A DNA stretch of 61,557 bases from an uncultured Rhodospirillaceae bacterium. GTDB lineage: Bacteria > Pseudomonadota > Alphaproteobacteria > Rhodospirillales > Casp-alpha2. Location: contig CAJWCU010000021.1 in NCBI GenBank assembly GCA_913030825.1, positions 1-61,557 of the forward strand, written 5' to 3'. The position numbers and the translations under genes were made by a program. The notes under the pieces are model-generated. The model saw only the letters and a program-made list of their open reading frames with translations. It ran no database searches and was not told where the DNA came from. Below are positions 42,714 through 51,837 of this stretch, one piece after another. How positions within the stretch are numbered: position 1 is the stretch's first letter; the number at the start of each line of letters is the position of its first letter.

Positions 42714-43097
42714 TCAAGCGCCCTTCTTGGTTTTGTAGTCGGAGATCGCCGCCTTGATGGCGTCTTCGGCCAGCACCGAGCAGTGAATCTTCACCGGCGG
42801 CAGGGCCAATTCTTCGGCGATCTGCGTGTTCTTGATCGAACCGGCTTCGTCGATCGTCTTGCCCTTCACCCATTCGGTGATGAGCGACGACGAGGCGATG
42901 GCCGAGCCGCAACCGAAGGTCTTGAACTTGGCGTCTTCGATGATGCCGTCCTCCGACACCTTGATCTGCAGCTTCATGACGTCGCCGCAGGCCGGCGCAC
43001 CGACAAGGCCGGTCCCGACGCTGACGTCGTTCTTGTCCATCGTGCCGACGTTGCGCGGCTTTTCGTAGTGGTCGATGACTTTATCGCTATAGGCCAT
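42714..43097 (-). CDS. iscU: IscU, Fe-S scaffold
   Basis: 127 residues. Cluster ligands Cys37, Cys63 and Cys106 with Asp39 and His105 are all in their standard positions, and the HscA-binding motif LPPVK is at 99-103. AGGAG before ATG. It receives sulfur from IscS and builds [2Fe-2S] clusters. Confidence 0.98.
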   Translation of the reverse strand: MAYSDKVIDHYEKPRNVGTMDKNDVSVGTGLVGAPACGDVMKLQIKVSEDGIIEDAKFKTFGCGSAIASSSLITEWVKGKTIDEAGSIKNTQIAEELALPPVKIHCSVLAEDAIKAAISDYKTKKGA

Positions 43098-43150
43098 TTA
43101 ATCAGTCTCCTGTTCCTGAGAACGAAATTACGTTGTTGCGGTCGGGCGGT

Positions 43151-44416
43151 TCAGTGTTCCGCCCATTCGATCGAGGAGATGTCGATCCCCTCGTTATGCA
43201 TTTCCCAAAGCGGGCTCATCTCACGCAGGCGCTCGACCTCCTTGATGATCGTCTCGACGGCATCGTCGACTTCTTCCTCGGTCGTGAAGCGGCCAAAGCC
43301 GATGCGCAGGCTGGTATGGGCCATCTCCACGTCGACGCCCAAGGCGCGCAGCACATAGGACGGCTCCAACGAGGCCGAGGTGCAGGCCGACCCGGACGAC
43401 ACCGCTAGGTCCTTGATGCCCATCATCAGGCCCTCGCCCTCGACGAAGGCGAAGGAGATGTTCAGGTTGCCGGGGATGCGCTGATCCATGTCGCCGTTCA
43501 GGTAAACCTCCGGCAGGCGGCCGACAATGCTTTGGTACATGCGGTCGCGCAGGCGGCGCAGACGTTCGTTCTCCGCCCCCATTTCCTTTTCGGCGATGGC
43601 GCAGGCTTCGCCCAGGCCGACGCAAAGCGGCGTCGGCAGGGTGCCGGAACGCATGCCGCGTTCCTGGCCACCGCCGTTGATCATCGGCACCAGGCGAACC
43701 CGCGGGCGGCGGCGTACGTAAAGGGCGCCGATGCCCATCGGGCCGTAAATCTTGTGGCCGGAGATCGACATCAGGTCGATATTCATCTCTTCCACGTCCA
43801 GCGGGATCTTGCCGACGGCCTGGGCGCAGTCCGTGTGGAAGAACGTGCCCTTCTCGCGGCAGATGGCGCCGATTTCCTTGAGCGGCTGGATCACGCCGAT
43901 TTCATTGTTCACGCCCATCACGGAAACGATGGCCGTCTTATCGGTGATGGTGTTGCGCAGCTCGTCCAGATCGATCAGACCGTTCGGCTGAACCGGCAGA
44001 TAGGTGACCTCGAAGCCGTCCTGTTCCAGGTGGCGGCAGCTGTCGAGCACGCATTTGTGCTCGGTCACCACGGTGACGATGTGGTTCTTCTTTTCCTTAT
44101 AGAACTGGGCCACACCCTTGATCGCCAGGTTGTTCGATTCCGTCGCACCCGAGGTGAAGATCACTTCCTTCGGGTTGGCACCGATGATCGAGGCGATCTG
44201 TTCGCGGGCGATCTCGACGGCATCCTCCGCCTCCCAGCCGAAGAAGTGGCTGCGGGAATGGGGGTTGCCGAACTGTTCGGAAAAGAACGGCAGCATCTTT
44301 TCCACCACCCGCGGGTCCGTCGGCGTCGTTGCCTGATAGTCCAGGTAGATGGGGGCCTTCCGGTTCTGAATGGTATGCGGAAGGTCGTGCTTTTGTTGGT
44401 CGGTCGTCGCGCTCAT
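43151..44416 (-). CDS. iscS: IscS, cysteine desulfurase
   Basis: 421 residues from ATG 44416 ([11 protein letters not shown]). PLP lysine Lys222 in [10 protein letters not shown] and persulfide cysteine Cys345 in [10 protein letters not shown] on the mobile loop; the C-terminus ISSIEWAEH is the IscS signature that docks IscU. Turns cysteine into alanine and enzyme-bound persulfide, supplying IscU, MnmA and thiamine/molybdenum pathways. A longer upstream reading has no family sequence. Second of two desulfurases in this operon. Confidence 0.97.
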   Translation of the reverse strand: MSATTDQQKHDLPHTIQNRKAPIYLDYQATTPTDPRVVEKMLPFFSEQFGNPHSRSHFFGWEAEDAVEIAREQIASIIGANPKEVIFTSGATESNNLAIKGVAQFYKEKKNHIVTVVTEHKCVLDSCRHLEQDGFEVTYLPVQPNGLIDLDELRNTITDKTAIVSVMGVNNEIGVIQPLKEIGAICREKGTFFHTDCAQAVGKIPLDVEEMNIDLMSISGHKIYGPMGIGALYVRRRPRVRLVPMINGGGQERGMRSGTLPTPLCVGLGEACAIAEKEMGAENERLRRLRDRMYQSIVGRLPEVYLNGDMDQRIPGNLNISFAFVEGEGLMMGIKDLAVSSGSACTSASLEPSYVLRALGVDVEMAHTSLRIGFGRFTTEEEVDDAVETIIKEVERLREMSPLWEMHNEGIDISSIEWAEH

Positions 44417-44466
44417 GAGCGTGTCACTTTCCTTTAGGTCCTTAAGTCGTTCGTCTTTGTTTTTGT

Positions 44467-45618
44467 TCAAGCCGCCAGGCTGCCCCCGCCCACGCGGGCG
44501 TTTAGGGTTTTCCAGGCGGCGGTGAATTGGTCGATCTCTTCTTCGGTGGTGGTCCAACCGAGGCTGACGCGGATTGCCGATTTGACGGCGTCCTCATCGG
44601 CCCCCATGGCGGTCAACACGTGGCTTTCCGCCACCTTGCCGGACGAACAGGCGCTGCCGGCGCTGACGGCGATGCCGTCCAAATCGAAAGCCATGACCTG
44701 GGTCTCGGACGAGACGCCCGGCATGGTCAGGCAGCTGGTGGTCGCCAGGCGCTCGCGGCCCTTGGCGAATACGGTGGCCTCAGGCCGGGCCTGCAGGATC
44801 GCGGTTTCCATGCGATCACGCAGAACGCCCAGGCCCTGCAGGCGGGCAATGTCGGCCTTGGCGGCCTCGGCCGCCGCGCCGAAACCGGCGATCCCGGCGA
44901 GGTTTTCCGTCCCGCCGCGCCGCGACCGTTCCTGGCCGCCGCCGCGGATCGCCGCCGTGGCCTTATGGCCGGGGGCAACGATCAAGGCGCCCACGCCGGC
45001 AGGTCCGCCGATCTTGTGGGCGGACAGGCTCATCATATGGCAGCCCAGCGTCTTGAAATCGATGTCCAGCTTGCCGGCGGCCTGAACCGCGTCGCAATGG
45101 AACAGGGCGTCGTTGTCGGCGGCCAGGGCCGCGACCTCGGCCACCGGCTGAATCACGCCCGTTTCGTTATTGGCCAGCATGACCGAGACCAATGCCCGGC
45201 CCGCTTCCGGGCGTTTGAGCGCGTCCTTGAGCTGCATGTCCAGCGCCGCCAGATCGATCACTCCGTCACCGTCGACGTCGATACGGATGACGTCGTCCTG
45301 GTTCATCGGAGTGCCGTCGAGAACGGAGATATGTTCGACCGCCGAGGCGAAGACCGGGCCTTCGGCGCCGCCTTTCGGCGCGTTGGCGAGGGCCAGGTTG
45401 TTGGCCTCGGTCCCGCCGGAGGTGAAGATCACGTCTTCCGCCCGCGCACCGACCAGCGCCGCGACCTTCTCGCGCGCGTCCTCGACCAGACGGCGCGCCG
45501 CGCGCCCGGCGCCGTGCACGGACGACGGATTGCCCGTGATGCCCAGCGCGGCGGCCACGGCTTCGGCGGCAACGGGCCGAACCGGTGTGGTCGCGTTATG
45601 GTCGAGATAGATGATCAT
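44467..45618 (-). CDS. Second cysteine desulfurase (NifS/IscS-like) of the isc operon
   Basis: 383 residues from ATG 45618 ([12 protein letters not shown]). PLP lysine Lys202 in [10 protein letters not shown] and cysteine Cys324 in [10 protein letters not shown]. It lacks the IscS C-terminal ISSIEWAEH docking tail, ending RVGGGSLAA, so it probably serves another acceptor or works with an accessory partner. Two adjacent desulfurase genes also occur in rickettsial isc clusters. Placed between iscR and iscS with short gaps (32 and 50 bases), so under the same control. Confidence 0.93.
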   Translation of the reverse strand: MIIYLDHNATTPVRPVAAEAVAAALGITGNPSSVHGAGRAARRLVEDAREKVAALVGARAEDVIFTSGGTEANNLALANAPKGGAEGPVFASAVEHISVLDGTPMNQDDVIRIDVDGDGVIDLAALDMQLKDALKRPEAGRALVSVMLANNETGVIQPVAEVAALAADNDALFHCDAVQAAGKLDIDFKTLGCHMMSLSAHKIGGPAGVGALIVAPGHKATAAIRGGGQERSRRGGTENLAGIAGFGAAAEAAKADIARLQGLGVLRDRMETAILQARPEATVFAKGRERLATTSCLTMPGVSSETQVMAFDLDGIAVSAGSACSSGKVAESHVLTAMGADEDAVKSAIRVSLGWTTTEEEIDQFTAAWKTLNARVGGGSLAA

Positions 45619-45650
45619 GTCGGTTGCTAAGGGTCCTTCGGAAATCGGTT

Positions 45651-46133
45651 CTACTGGGCCGCCACGGTGGCGGCGGTGGTGCGTTCCTGTTCCTGCTGAT
45701 AGAGACGGCCGGAGGTGCCCAGCACCTTCTTTTCGACAACGTCTTCCAGAGAAACGGAGGAAAGGTAGAGGTAAATCTGGTTGCCCAGTTCCTCCCACAA
45801 ATCGTGCGTCAGGCAGCGCGCCCGGTCCGCCTGGCAGCCCTGGGGCGAGCCCGGGGTACAGCGGGTCGTCTGGATCGGCTCGTCCACCGCCATGATGATG
45901 TCGGCGACCCGCGTGTCGGTCGGGCCGTGGGCCAGCAGGTAACCGCCACCCGGGCCGCGCACGCTTTTGACCAGACCGGCCTTGCGCAGCTTGCCGAACA
46001 ACTGTTCCAGGTAGGACAGCGAGATGTCCTGCCGGTCGGCGACGTCGGCCAGGGCCACGGGCTTGGCCGAGGCGTTGGCGGCGAGGTCGACCATCGCCAT
46101 CACGGCATAGCGGCCTTTGGTTGAGAGTTTCAC
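45651..46133 (-). CDS. iscR: IscR-type Rrf2-family regulator
   Basis: 160 residues. Winged-helix N-terminus MKLSTKGRYAVMAMVDLA, recognition helix ISLSYLEQLFGKLRKAGLVKSVRGPGGGY, then [2Fe-2S] ligands Cys92, Cys100, Cys107 and His110 (RCTPGSPQGC..RCLTH), spaced slightly wider than in E. coli IscR (92, 98, 104, 107). With a cluster it represses isc; without, it derepresses. It lies just after cysE, so cysE and the isc genes share a promoter that IscR probably binds. Confidence 0.95.
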   Translation of the reverse strand: MKLSTKGRYAVMAMVDLAANASAKPVALADVADRQDISLSYLEQLFGKLRKAGLVKSVRGPGGGYLLAHGPTDTRVADIIMAVDEPIQTTRCTPGSPQGCQADRARCLTHDLWEELGNQIYLYLSSVSLEDVVEKKVLGTSGRLYQQEQERTTAATVAAQ

Positions 46134-46172
46134 GTTCCGTCTCCTTACAATCGAACTTGTATCGGACGCCGC

Positions 46173-46934
46173 TTAGGCGTCGCCGGCGGATGCGGCGCGG
46201 GGCCGCGCATCGCCTTCCGTTTCGTCGTCGCGGGCCGCCAGGGCGGCCGACTTTTCCGTCTCCAGATCGTTCACCCGGTCCATCAATACGTTGATCTGCG
46301 AACGAAGATTTTCAATGGTCTGCATGACCGGATCCTGGCCGTCGGTCGGCGTGCCGTAGGCCTGGAACGCCTTGGCGCGTTCCTTGTCCTTGGGCAGGAC
46401 GACCTGCGCCGGGTTGCCGACGGCGGTCACGCCCGGCGGCACGTCCTTGGTCACCACGGCATTGGCGCCGACACGGGATTCCCGGCCCACGACGATGGGC
46501 CCCAGAACGGCCGCACCACAGCCGATGATCACGCTGTCTTCCACCGTCGGGTGGCGTTTCTGGCCGCGCTGCGCATCGGAATCGACCGATGGCGCTACGC
46601 CGCCCAGGGTCACCTGGTGGTAGATCGTCACATCGTCGCCGATCACGGCGGTCTCGCCGATCACCACACCACCGCCATGGTCGATGACCAGACGCTTACC
46701 GATTTCGGCCCCCGGGTGGATTTCGATCAACGTTACCCAGCGCGCGAAGTTGGACACCAAGCGCGCGATGAAAAACAATTTATGGCCCCAGAACCAATGG
46801 GCGAGGCGATGCCAGACCACGGCATGGAATCCGGGATAGGTGAAGAAGATTGCCAACGGCCCCTTGGCCGCCGGGTCGCGCTCCTGAAAAGCGCGGATAT
46901 CTTCTTGAATATTCTTGAAAATCATCGGCTTCAC
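46173..46934 (-). CDS. cysE: Serine O-acetyltransferase CysE
   Basis: 253 residues. N-terminal helices (IQEDIRAFQERDPAAKGP) and left-handed beta-helix with hexapeptide repeats (GAEIGKRLVIDHGGGVVIGETAVIGDDVTIYHQVTLGG; HPTVEDSVIIGCGAAVLGP). Active-site His in DHGGG. Short CysE class as in EpsC/NifP. It makes O-acetylserine, precursor of the cysteine used by IscS. First gene of the operon; the charged tail (LETEKSAALAARDDETEGD) is unlike E. coli CysE. Start at 46934 or Met4. Confidence 0.95.
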   Translation of the reverse strand: MKPMIFKNIQEDIRAFQERDPAAKGPLAIFFTYPGFHAVVWHRLAHWFWGHKLFFIARLVSNFARWVTLIEIHPGAEIGKRLVIDHGGGVVIGETAVIGDDVTIYHQVTLGGVAPSVDSDAQRGQKRHPTVEDSVIIGCGAAVLGPIVVGRESRVGANAVVTKDVPPGVTAVGNPAQVVLPKDKERAKAFQAYGTPTDGQDPVMQTIENLRSQINVLMDRVNDLETEKSAALAARDDETEGDARPRAASAGDA

Positions 46935-47003
46935 ACTATGTTATCGGGGCTTTCCGCTAGGCGCTTTCCAGCGCCCTTGGGCGGCTCAAGCATCGGTACC
47001 CGG

Positions 47004-47032
47004 AATATAAGATGTCCTACTAACGCGATCAA
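47004..47032 (-). promoter_or_regulatory. Predicted promoter of the cysE-isc operon
   Basis: On the minus strand, -35 TTGATC (47032-47027), a 17-base spacer and -10 TATATT (47009-47004), about 70 bases before the cysE start. The preceding ATACTTGA and the spacer with AGTAGGAC slightly resemble an IscR-type site, but the match is weak. No second strong promoter was found further down the operon. Confidence 0.55.
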
Positions 47033-47138
47033 GTATTTCCAGGCAACCGGCGGCAAAGATAAGGCCGCGCGCACATAAAGCCAGACCCCAATGCTCGGAT
47101 ATTAACCGGCAAAACCCGTTTCGAGGACGCTTTTTCCC

Positions 47139-47789
47139 ATGCCAGAAGTCATTTTCAATGGGCCCGAAGGCCGCATCGAAGGCCGCTATCACCACGCCAA
47201 CGACCCGAATTCCCCCGTCGCCCTGCTGCTGCATCCGCATCCGGAATACGGCGGCACGATGAACAACCGCGTCGTCTACGCGATGTATCAGTCCTTCGTG
47301 AAGCGCGGTTTTTCGACCCTGCGCTTCAATTTCCGCGGCGTCGGCCGCTCCCAGGGCACGTTCGACAACGGCCAGGGCGAGCTGAGCGACGCGGCGACGG
47401 CGCTGGACTGGATGCAGGGCCACAACCCCAATGCCTCGACCTGCTGGATCGCCGGATTCTCTTTCGGCGCCTGGGTCGCCATGCAGCTGATGATGCGCCG
47501 CCCGGAAATCTCGGGCTTCATTTCGGCCTCGCCGCCGGCGTCGATCTACGATTTCTCGTTTCTCGCCCCCTGCCCGGCCTCGGGCCTGATGATCCACGGC
47601 AAGACCGACGATGTCGTTCCCGTGGGCTCGGTCGACAAGCTGGTCGAAAAGCTATCGGCGCAGAAGAACATCGAGATCGATTACCGCACCATCGACAAAT
47701 GCGACCACTATTTCTCGGAACACCTGGAAAAGCTGATCGGCCACGTCGAGGACTATCTCGACAAGCGCCTTGTCGAAAAAGCGGCCTGA
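47139..47789 (+). CDS. Alpha/beta hydrolase (COG2945-like)
   Basis: 216 residues, compact. LLLHPHPEYGGTMNNRVVYAM near the N-terminus, LRFNFRGVGRSQGTFDNG, nucleophile elbow GFSFGAWVAMQL (serine), acid in GKTDDVVP and histidine in KCDHYFSEHLE. Small uncharacterised esterase/acyl-hydrolase class. Divergent from cysE-isc; in related genomes a similar gene often adjoins this operon, but the functional link is unknown. Confidence 0.85.
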   Translation: MPEVIFNGPEGRIEGRYHHANDPNSPVALLLHPHPEYGGTMNNRVVYAMYQSFVKRGFSTLRFNFRGVGRSQGTFDNGQGELSDAATALDWMQGHNPNASTCWIAGFSFGAWVAMQLMMRRPEISGFISASPPASIYDFSFLAPCPASGLMIHGKTDDVVPVGSVDKLVEKLSAQKNIEIDYRTIDKCDHYFSEHLEKLIGHVEDYLDKRLVEKAA

Positions 47790-47791
47790 GC

Positions 47792-48889
47792 CTAAGCCTC
47801 TTCGCCCGATCGATAGTGCCGGCCACCCGACAGCGGCTCGGCAACCCCCGTGGTGCCCGGATAGGTCAGCGCCAGCCCCTTCAGTGCGCGCACGGCGAGG
47901 AAGGCAAACGCCTGGGCTTCCAGCGCGTCGCCGCGCCATCCGGCGGCCTCGACCGGGTCGACGTCGGCACCCAGCACCCGACGCAGACCTTCCATGATCG
48001 TCGCGTTGTGCCGCCCGCCGCCGGTCACCAGCCAGCGCGCCGCCGGCGTGGGGAAGAACCGCGACGCGCGCTCGACCGAGGTTACGGTGAAGGCCGTGAG
48101 GGCCGCCGCGCCATTGGCCGGTGACAGGTTCCGCACGGGATCGAGGTTGAAATCATCGCGGTCCAGGGATTTGGGTGGGAGCTTTTCGAAATAATCGTTA
48201 TCCATCAAGGCTCTAAGGACGTTCGGATCGACCTTTCCTTGGGCCGCCAGGGCCCCGCCTTCGTCCATCGTTTGCCCGGTTTTCTCCAACACCCAATCGT
48301 CCAGCAGGGCGTTGCCCGGCCCCGTGTCGAAGGCCAGCAGCATGCCGTCCGGCGCGATCCAGGTGACGTTGCCGACGCCGCCCAGGTTGAGCACCGCCAG
48401 GGGCTTGGGCTGATCCGCCGCGAGGGCCCGGTGATAAACCGGCGCCAGGGGGGCGCCCTCGCCACCCGCAGCCACGTCGTTCAGCCGCATATCGCCGACC
48501 ACGTCGATGCCGACCATTCGCGCCAGTTGCTGGGAATCGCCGATCTGCCGCGTCACCCCCATGTCCGGGCGATGCAGCACCGTATGACCGTGAAAGCCGA
48601 CGATGCGGATGTCTTCGGGTGCTTTGCCGGCCTCGGCCAGGACGGCCCGCACAGCCTCGGCATGGCGTTCGGTAAGTGCCGCGATCAGGCCGTTCTCCGG
48701 CGGACGGATCAACGGGTCATGGCCCAGGGCCGCACGCAAATCGCGGCGGAAATCGTCGTCGTAAGGGTGGGTCAGCGACGGGCCCTGCCAGGTCACGGCC
48801 TCGCCGTCCGTCTCGATGATCGCGGCGTCGATGCCGTCCATCGAGGTGCCGCTCATCAGGCCGATGGCGAGGCTGGTGTCGTCTGGCAT
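47792..48889 (-). CDS. anmK: Anhydro-N-acetylmuramic acid kinase AnmK
   Basis: 365 residues from ATG 48889 with GGGGAGA before it. Phosphate-binding [16 protein letters not shown] at the start, [11 protein letters not shown], and [14 protein letters not shown] near the end. It opens 1,6-anhydro-MurNAc and phosphorylates it, recycling peptidoglycan in the cytoplasm. The frame reads on upstream through tyrS on the other strand, but that extension is an artefact. Convergent with the hydrolase, divergent from tyrS. Confidence 0.94.
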   Translation of the reverse strand: MPDDTSLAIGLMSGTSMDGIDAAIIETDGEAVTWQGPSLTHPYDDDFRRDLRAALGHDPLIRPPENGLIAALTERHAEAVRAVLAEAGKAPEDIRIVGFHGHTVLHRPDMGVTRQIGDSQQLARMVGIDVVGDMRLNDVAAGGEGAPLAPVYHRALAADQPKPLAVLNLGGVGNVTWIAPDGMLLAFDTGPGNALLDDWVLEKTGQTMDEGGALAAQGKVDPNVLRALMDNDYFEKLPPKSLDRDDFNLDPVRNLSPANGAAALTAFTVTSVERASRFFPTPAARWLVTGGGRHNATIMEGLRRVLGADVDPVEAAGWRGDALEAQAFAFLAVRALKGLALTYPGTTGVAEPLSGGRHYRSGEEA

Positions 48890-49012
48890 GGGTTCTCCCC
48901 GGAAGTGGTGGGCGCAGATTGTGTCGGCCAGCCCGATCCCGGGCAAGAGTGGAATACGCCCGACAAGGCCAAGGAATATTGCCGAACCCGCGTGGGCGGG
49001 GTAAAAGCCGCC

Positions 49013-50263
49013 ATGACCAACGTTAAATCCCAGTTTCTGAACGACGCCCAGGCGCGCGGCTTCATCCATCAATGCACGGATATGGAGGCACTGGACGCGC
49101 TCGCGGCCGATAAACCCGTCACCGCCTACATCGGATTCGATTGCACGGCGCCGTCGCTGCATGCGGGGCACATGGTCTCGATCATGACCCTGCGCCTGTT
49201 GCAGCGCTCGGGCCACAAACCGATCGTCCTGATGGGCGGCGGCACGACCAAGGTCGGCGACCCGTCCGGCAAGGACGAAATGCGCAAGGCCCTGACCGAC
49301 GACGACATCGCCGCCAACATGGCCGGGATCAAACAGGTCTTCGCCAAGTACCTGACCTTTGGCGACGGCCCGACCGACGCCGTGATGGTCAACAACGCCG
49401 ATTGGCTGGACAAGCTGAACTACATCGAAATGCTGCGCGACGTCGGCCGTCATTTTTCGGTCAACCGCATGCTGACCATGGACAGCGTCAAGCTGCGCCT
49501 GGAACGCGAGCAGCCTTTGTCGTTCCTCGAATTCAACTACATGATCCTGCAGTCCTACGATTTCCTGGAATTGTCGCGCCGCCATGCCTGCACCTTGCAG
49601 ATGGGCGGCTCCGACCAATGGGGGAACATCGTCATGGGCGTCGAGCTGGGCCGCCGCGTCGACAACCGCCAGCTTTACGGCCTGACCACGCCGCTGCTGA
49701 CCACGGCGTCCGGCGCCAAGATGGGCAAGACCGCCGCCGGGGCCGTCTGGCTGAACGAAGACATGCTCAGCGCCTATGATTTCTGGCAGTACTGGCGCAA
49801 CACGGAAGACGCCGACGTGGGCAAATTCCTGCGCCTGTTCACCGATCTGCCGCTGGACGAGATCGCGCGTCTGGAGGCCCTGGAAGGGGCCGAACTGAAC
49901 GACGCCAAGAAGATTCTGGCGACCGAGGTCACGCGCCTCTGCCACGGAACGGACGCCGCCGAAAGTGCCGCCGAGACGGCCCGGAAGACCTTCGAACAGG
50001 GGGCTCTTGGCGACGACCTGCCGACCATCGAGGTTCCGGCCGCCCGCCTGGGCGACGGCATCCCGGCCTATGAGCTGTTCCGCGAAGCCGGTCTCGCGTC
50101 GTCGAACGGCGAGGCCCGGCGCCTGATCAAGGGCGGTGGCGGACGGCTGAACGACGCGAAGATCGACGACGAGAACACCGCCATCGGGTCCGGCGACCTG
50201 AAAGACGGCGTCATCAAACTGTCTGCCGGCAAGAAACGCCACGCCCTGGTGCGGGCCGTGTAA
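49013..50263 (+). CDS. tyrS: Tyrosyl-tRNA synthetase
   Basis: 416 residues from ATG 49013. Class I motifs: HIGH-like [10 protein letters not shown] and KMSKS-like [11 protein letters not shown]; tyrosine-site [10 protein letters not shown] and [13 protein letters not shown]-terminal S4-type RNA-binding domain with [20 protein letters not shown]. Full length, as in the E. coli-type enzyme. The frame extends upstream but overlaps anmK on the opposite strand and lacks family sequence. No T-box leader seen. Confidence 0.96.
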   Translation: MTNVKSQFLNDAQARGFIHQCTDMEALDALAADKPVTAYIGFDCTAPSLHAGHMVSIMTLRLLQRSGHKPIVLMGGGTTKVGDPSGKDEMRKALTDDDIAANMAGIKQVFAKYLTFGDGPTDAVMVNNADWLDKLNYIEMLRDVGRHFSVNRMLTMDSVKLRLEREQPLSFLEFNYMILQSYDFLELSRRHACTLQMGGSDQWGNIVMGVELGRRVDNRQLYGLTTPLLTTASGAKMGKTAAGAVWLNEDMLSAYDFWQYWRNTEDADVGKFLRLFTDLPLDEIARLEALEGAELNDAKKILATEVTRLCHGTDAAESAAETARKTFEQGALGDDLPTIEVPAARLGDGIPAYELFREAGLASSNGEARRLIKGGGGRLNDAKIDDENTAIGSGDLKDGVIKLSAGKKRHALVRAV

Positions 50264-50270
50264 ATCCGTC

Positions 50271-51824
50271 ATGGCGGAAAGCGCATCGCGTCTCGGCCGC
50301 CTACTTTCGCACAATCTCGCGGTCCTGACCGACCGGCCCGGCCCCGGCGCGGTTATCTGTGCCGTCATGCTTGCGCTGCTGGTCCTGCGCGCGGTCCTGT
50401 TCCCCGGCACGGGCGGCGACGACGGCGAGCAACTGATCTTCTCGCAGTTTTTCCAATGGGGTTATCAAGTCCGAAACCCGCCGCTTTACACCTGGCTGGT
50501 CATGGCCGTGGCCGAGGTCACAGGGCCCGGCCTCTGGGCCGTCAACATCGTCAAATTCGCCCTGCTGACCGCCATGTACCTGTTCCTTTGGCGGGCATCG
50601 CTGCGGCTGTTCGCGACGCCGGTCATGGCGGGATTGGCGGCGCTGTCGCCGGTGCTGATGTATTTCGTCGCCTGGGAAGTCGTCACCGGGTTCAGCCATA
50701 CGGTGCTGACTGCCTGTCTTTACGCGGCGGTGCTCTGGCTCTTGCTGCGCCTTCGGGACGGCGGGCAAGGCCGTGTCGGCGACTATGCGTTGTTGGGCCT
50801 GGTCATCGGCCTGGGGGCGATGTCGAAATACGTGTTCTGGCTGTTCCTGATCTCCCTGATCGCAGCCGCGATGACCGACCGCGACCTGCGCCGCCGCCTG
50901 ATCTTACCGCGCATAGCGGTGACCCTGGCCGTGGCGGCGGCCGTGATGGCCCCACATTACCACTGGCTGCTGCCTCGCTTGGGCATTCTGGAAGGCCAGG
51001 CGGGCGACGTCGCGGGGGAAGGTGCTGCCTTCTCGCTACGCGGACTGGGCCATGCGGCCAAAGCGGCCGCCGGGTTCTTATCGCCGTACTGGCTGATCAT
51101 GCTCGCCTGTTTTCCGGCGGCCTTCAAACGTCTGCCCGTAGGCTCCCCACTCCATCCCATGGCGCGGGTCATCGGATTGCAGATCGCGCTGGTCTTGATC
51201 ATGACGGTGATCGGAACATTGACCCTTCCGGAATTCCGCATCCGCACCCATTACATGTTCGTTCTTCTATTCGCGCCGCTCTGGATGCTGTTACGGGCCG
51301 AAGCGGCGGGCGCCGCGCCCGGCCGCCAAGGGGCCTATGGCTTGGCCCTCTCGGCTGCATTGATTGCCGCCCCCCTGGGCCTGGCCGGCAAGTTCCTGTT
51401 CGAACCGCTGTTCTGCGGCCGCTGCCAACATCACATTCCTTATGACGCCTTGGCCAAGGGCATTCGCGATCTGGGATTCACGGGCGGCACCATCGTTGCC
51501 CACTGGCACCCCGACCCCCTGCCCGGCAACCTGCGCATCCGATTTCCCGACGCCCGCGTGATATCGACCAAGCACGGCGATGTCATCCCGCCCTTGAAAG
51601 ACGGCGCCAACGATCAATGTTTGGTGGTGTGGTCGGCAGACGCGCCGCGCGACGGTCGGCCACCGGCCGTCGGCGGGGCCAACCAATTGCTCTCTGCGGG
51701 GATTCCAAAGGATGCGCCGACCCGTCTGATCGCCGCACCGCTGGCCGGGCCGTCCCTCCTGACCGGGGGCAAGACAGCGGTATTGGGGGTCGTCTTGACC
51801 CCTGGGAACGGAAGCTGCCGCTAA
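50271..51824 (+). CDS. GT39/ArnT-like membrane glycosyltransferase A
   Basis: 517 residues with about ten membrane helices. First periplasmic loop holds the catalytic acidic pair DDGEQLIFSQFFQWGYQVRNPPLYTWL, typical of polyprenyl-phosphate-sugar transferases (PMT/ArnT family). After the last helix a periplasmic region has CGRCQHHIPYDALAKGIRDLGFTGGT and a beta-rich domain ending SCR. The C-x-x-C-x-x-x-I-P-Y motif recurs in the neighbouring paralogue. Acceptor unknown; lipid A or another surface glycan is plausible. Starts eight bases after tyrS. Confidence 0.85.
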   Translation: MAESASRLGRLLSHNLAVLTDRPGPGAVICAVMLALLVLRAVLFPGTGGDDGEQLIFSQFFQWGYQVRNPPLYTWLVMAVAEVTGPGLWAVNIVKFALLTAMYLFLWRASLRLFATPVMAGLAALSPVLMYFVAWEVVTGFSHTVLTACLYAAVLWLLLRLRDGGQGRVGDYALLGLVIGLGAMSKYVFWLFLISLIAAAMTDRDLRRRLILPRIAVTLAVAAAVMAPHYHWLLPRLGILEGQAGDVAGEGAAFSLRGLGHAAKAAAGFLSPYWLIMLACFPAAFKRLPVGSPLHPMARVIGLQIALVLIMTVIGTLTLPEFRIRTHYMFVLLFAPLWMLLRAEAAGAAPGRQGAYGLALSAALIAAPLGLAGKFLFEPLFCGRCQHHIPYDALAKGIRDLGFTGGTIVAHWHPDPLPGNLRIRFPDARVISTKHGDVIPPLKDGANDQCLVVWSADAPRDGRPPAVGGANQLLSAGIPKDAPTRLIAAPLAGPSLLTGGKTAVLGVVLTPGNGSCR

Positions 51825-51837
51825 CCGGATCGGCCGC

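Noticed and set aside
48890-50410. An N-terminal extension of anmK of about 500 codons
   Set aside because: It is antisense to tyrS, has no family similarity, and a good Shine-Dalgarno precedes the ATG at 48889.
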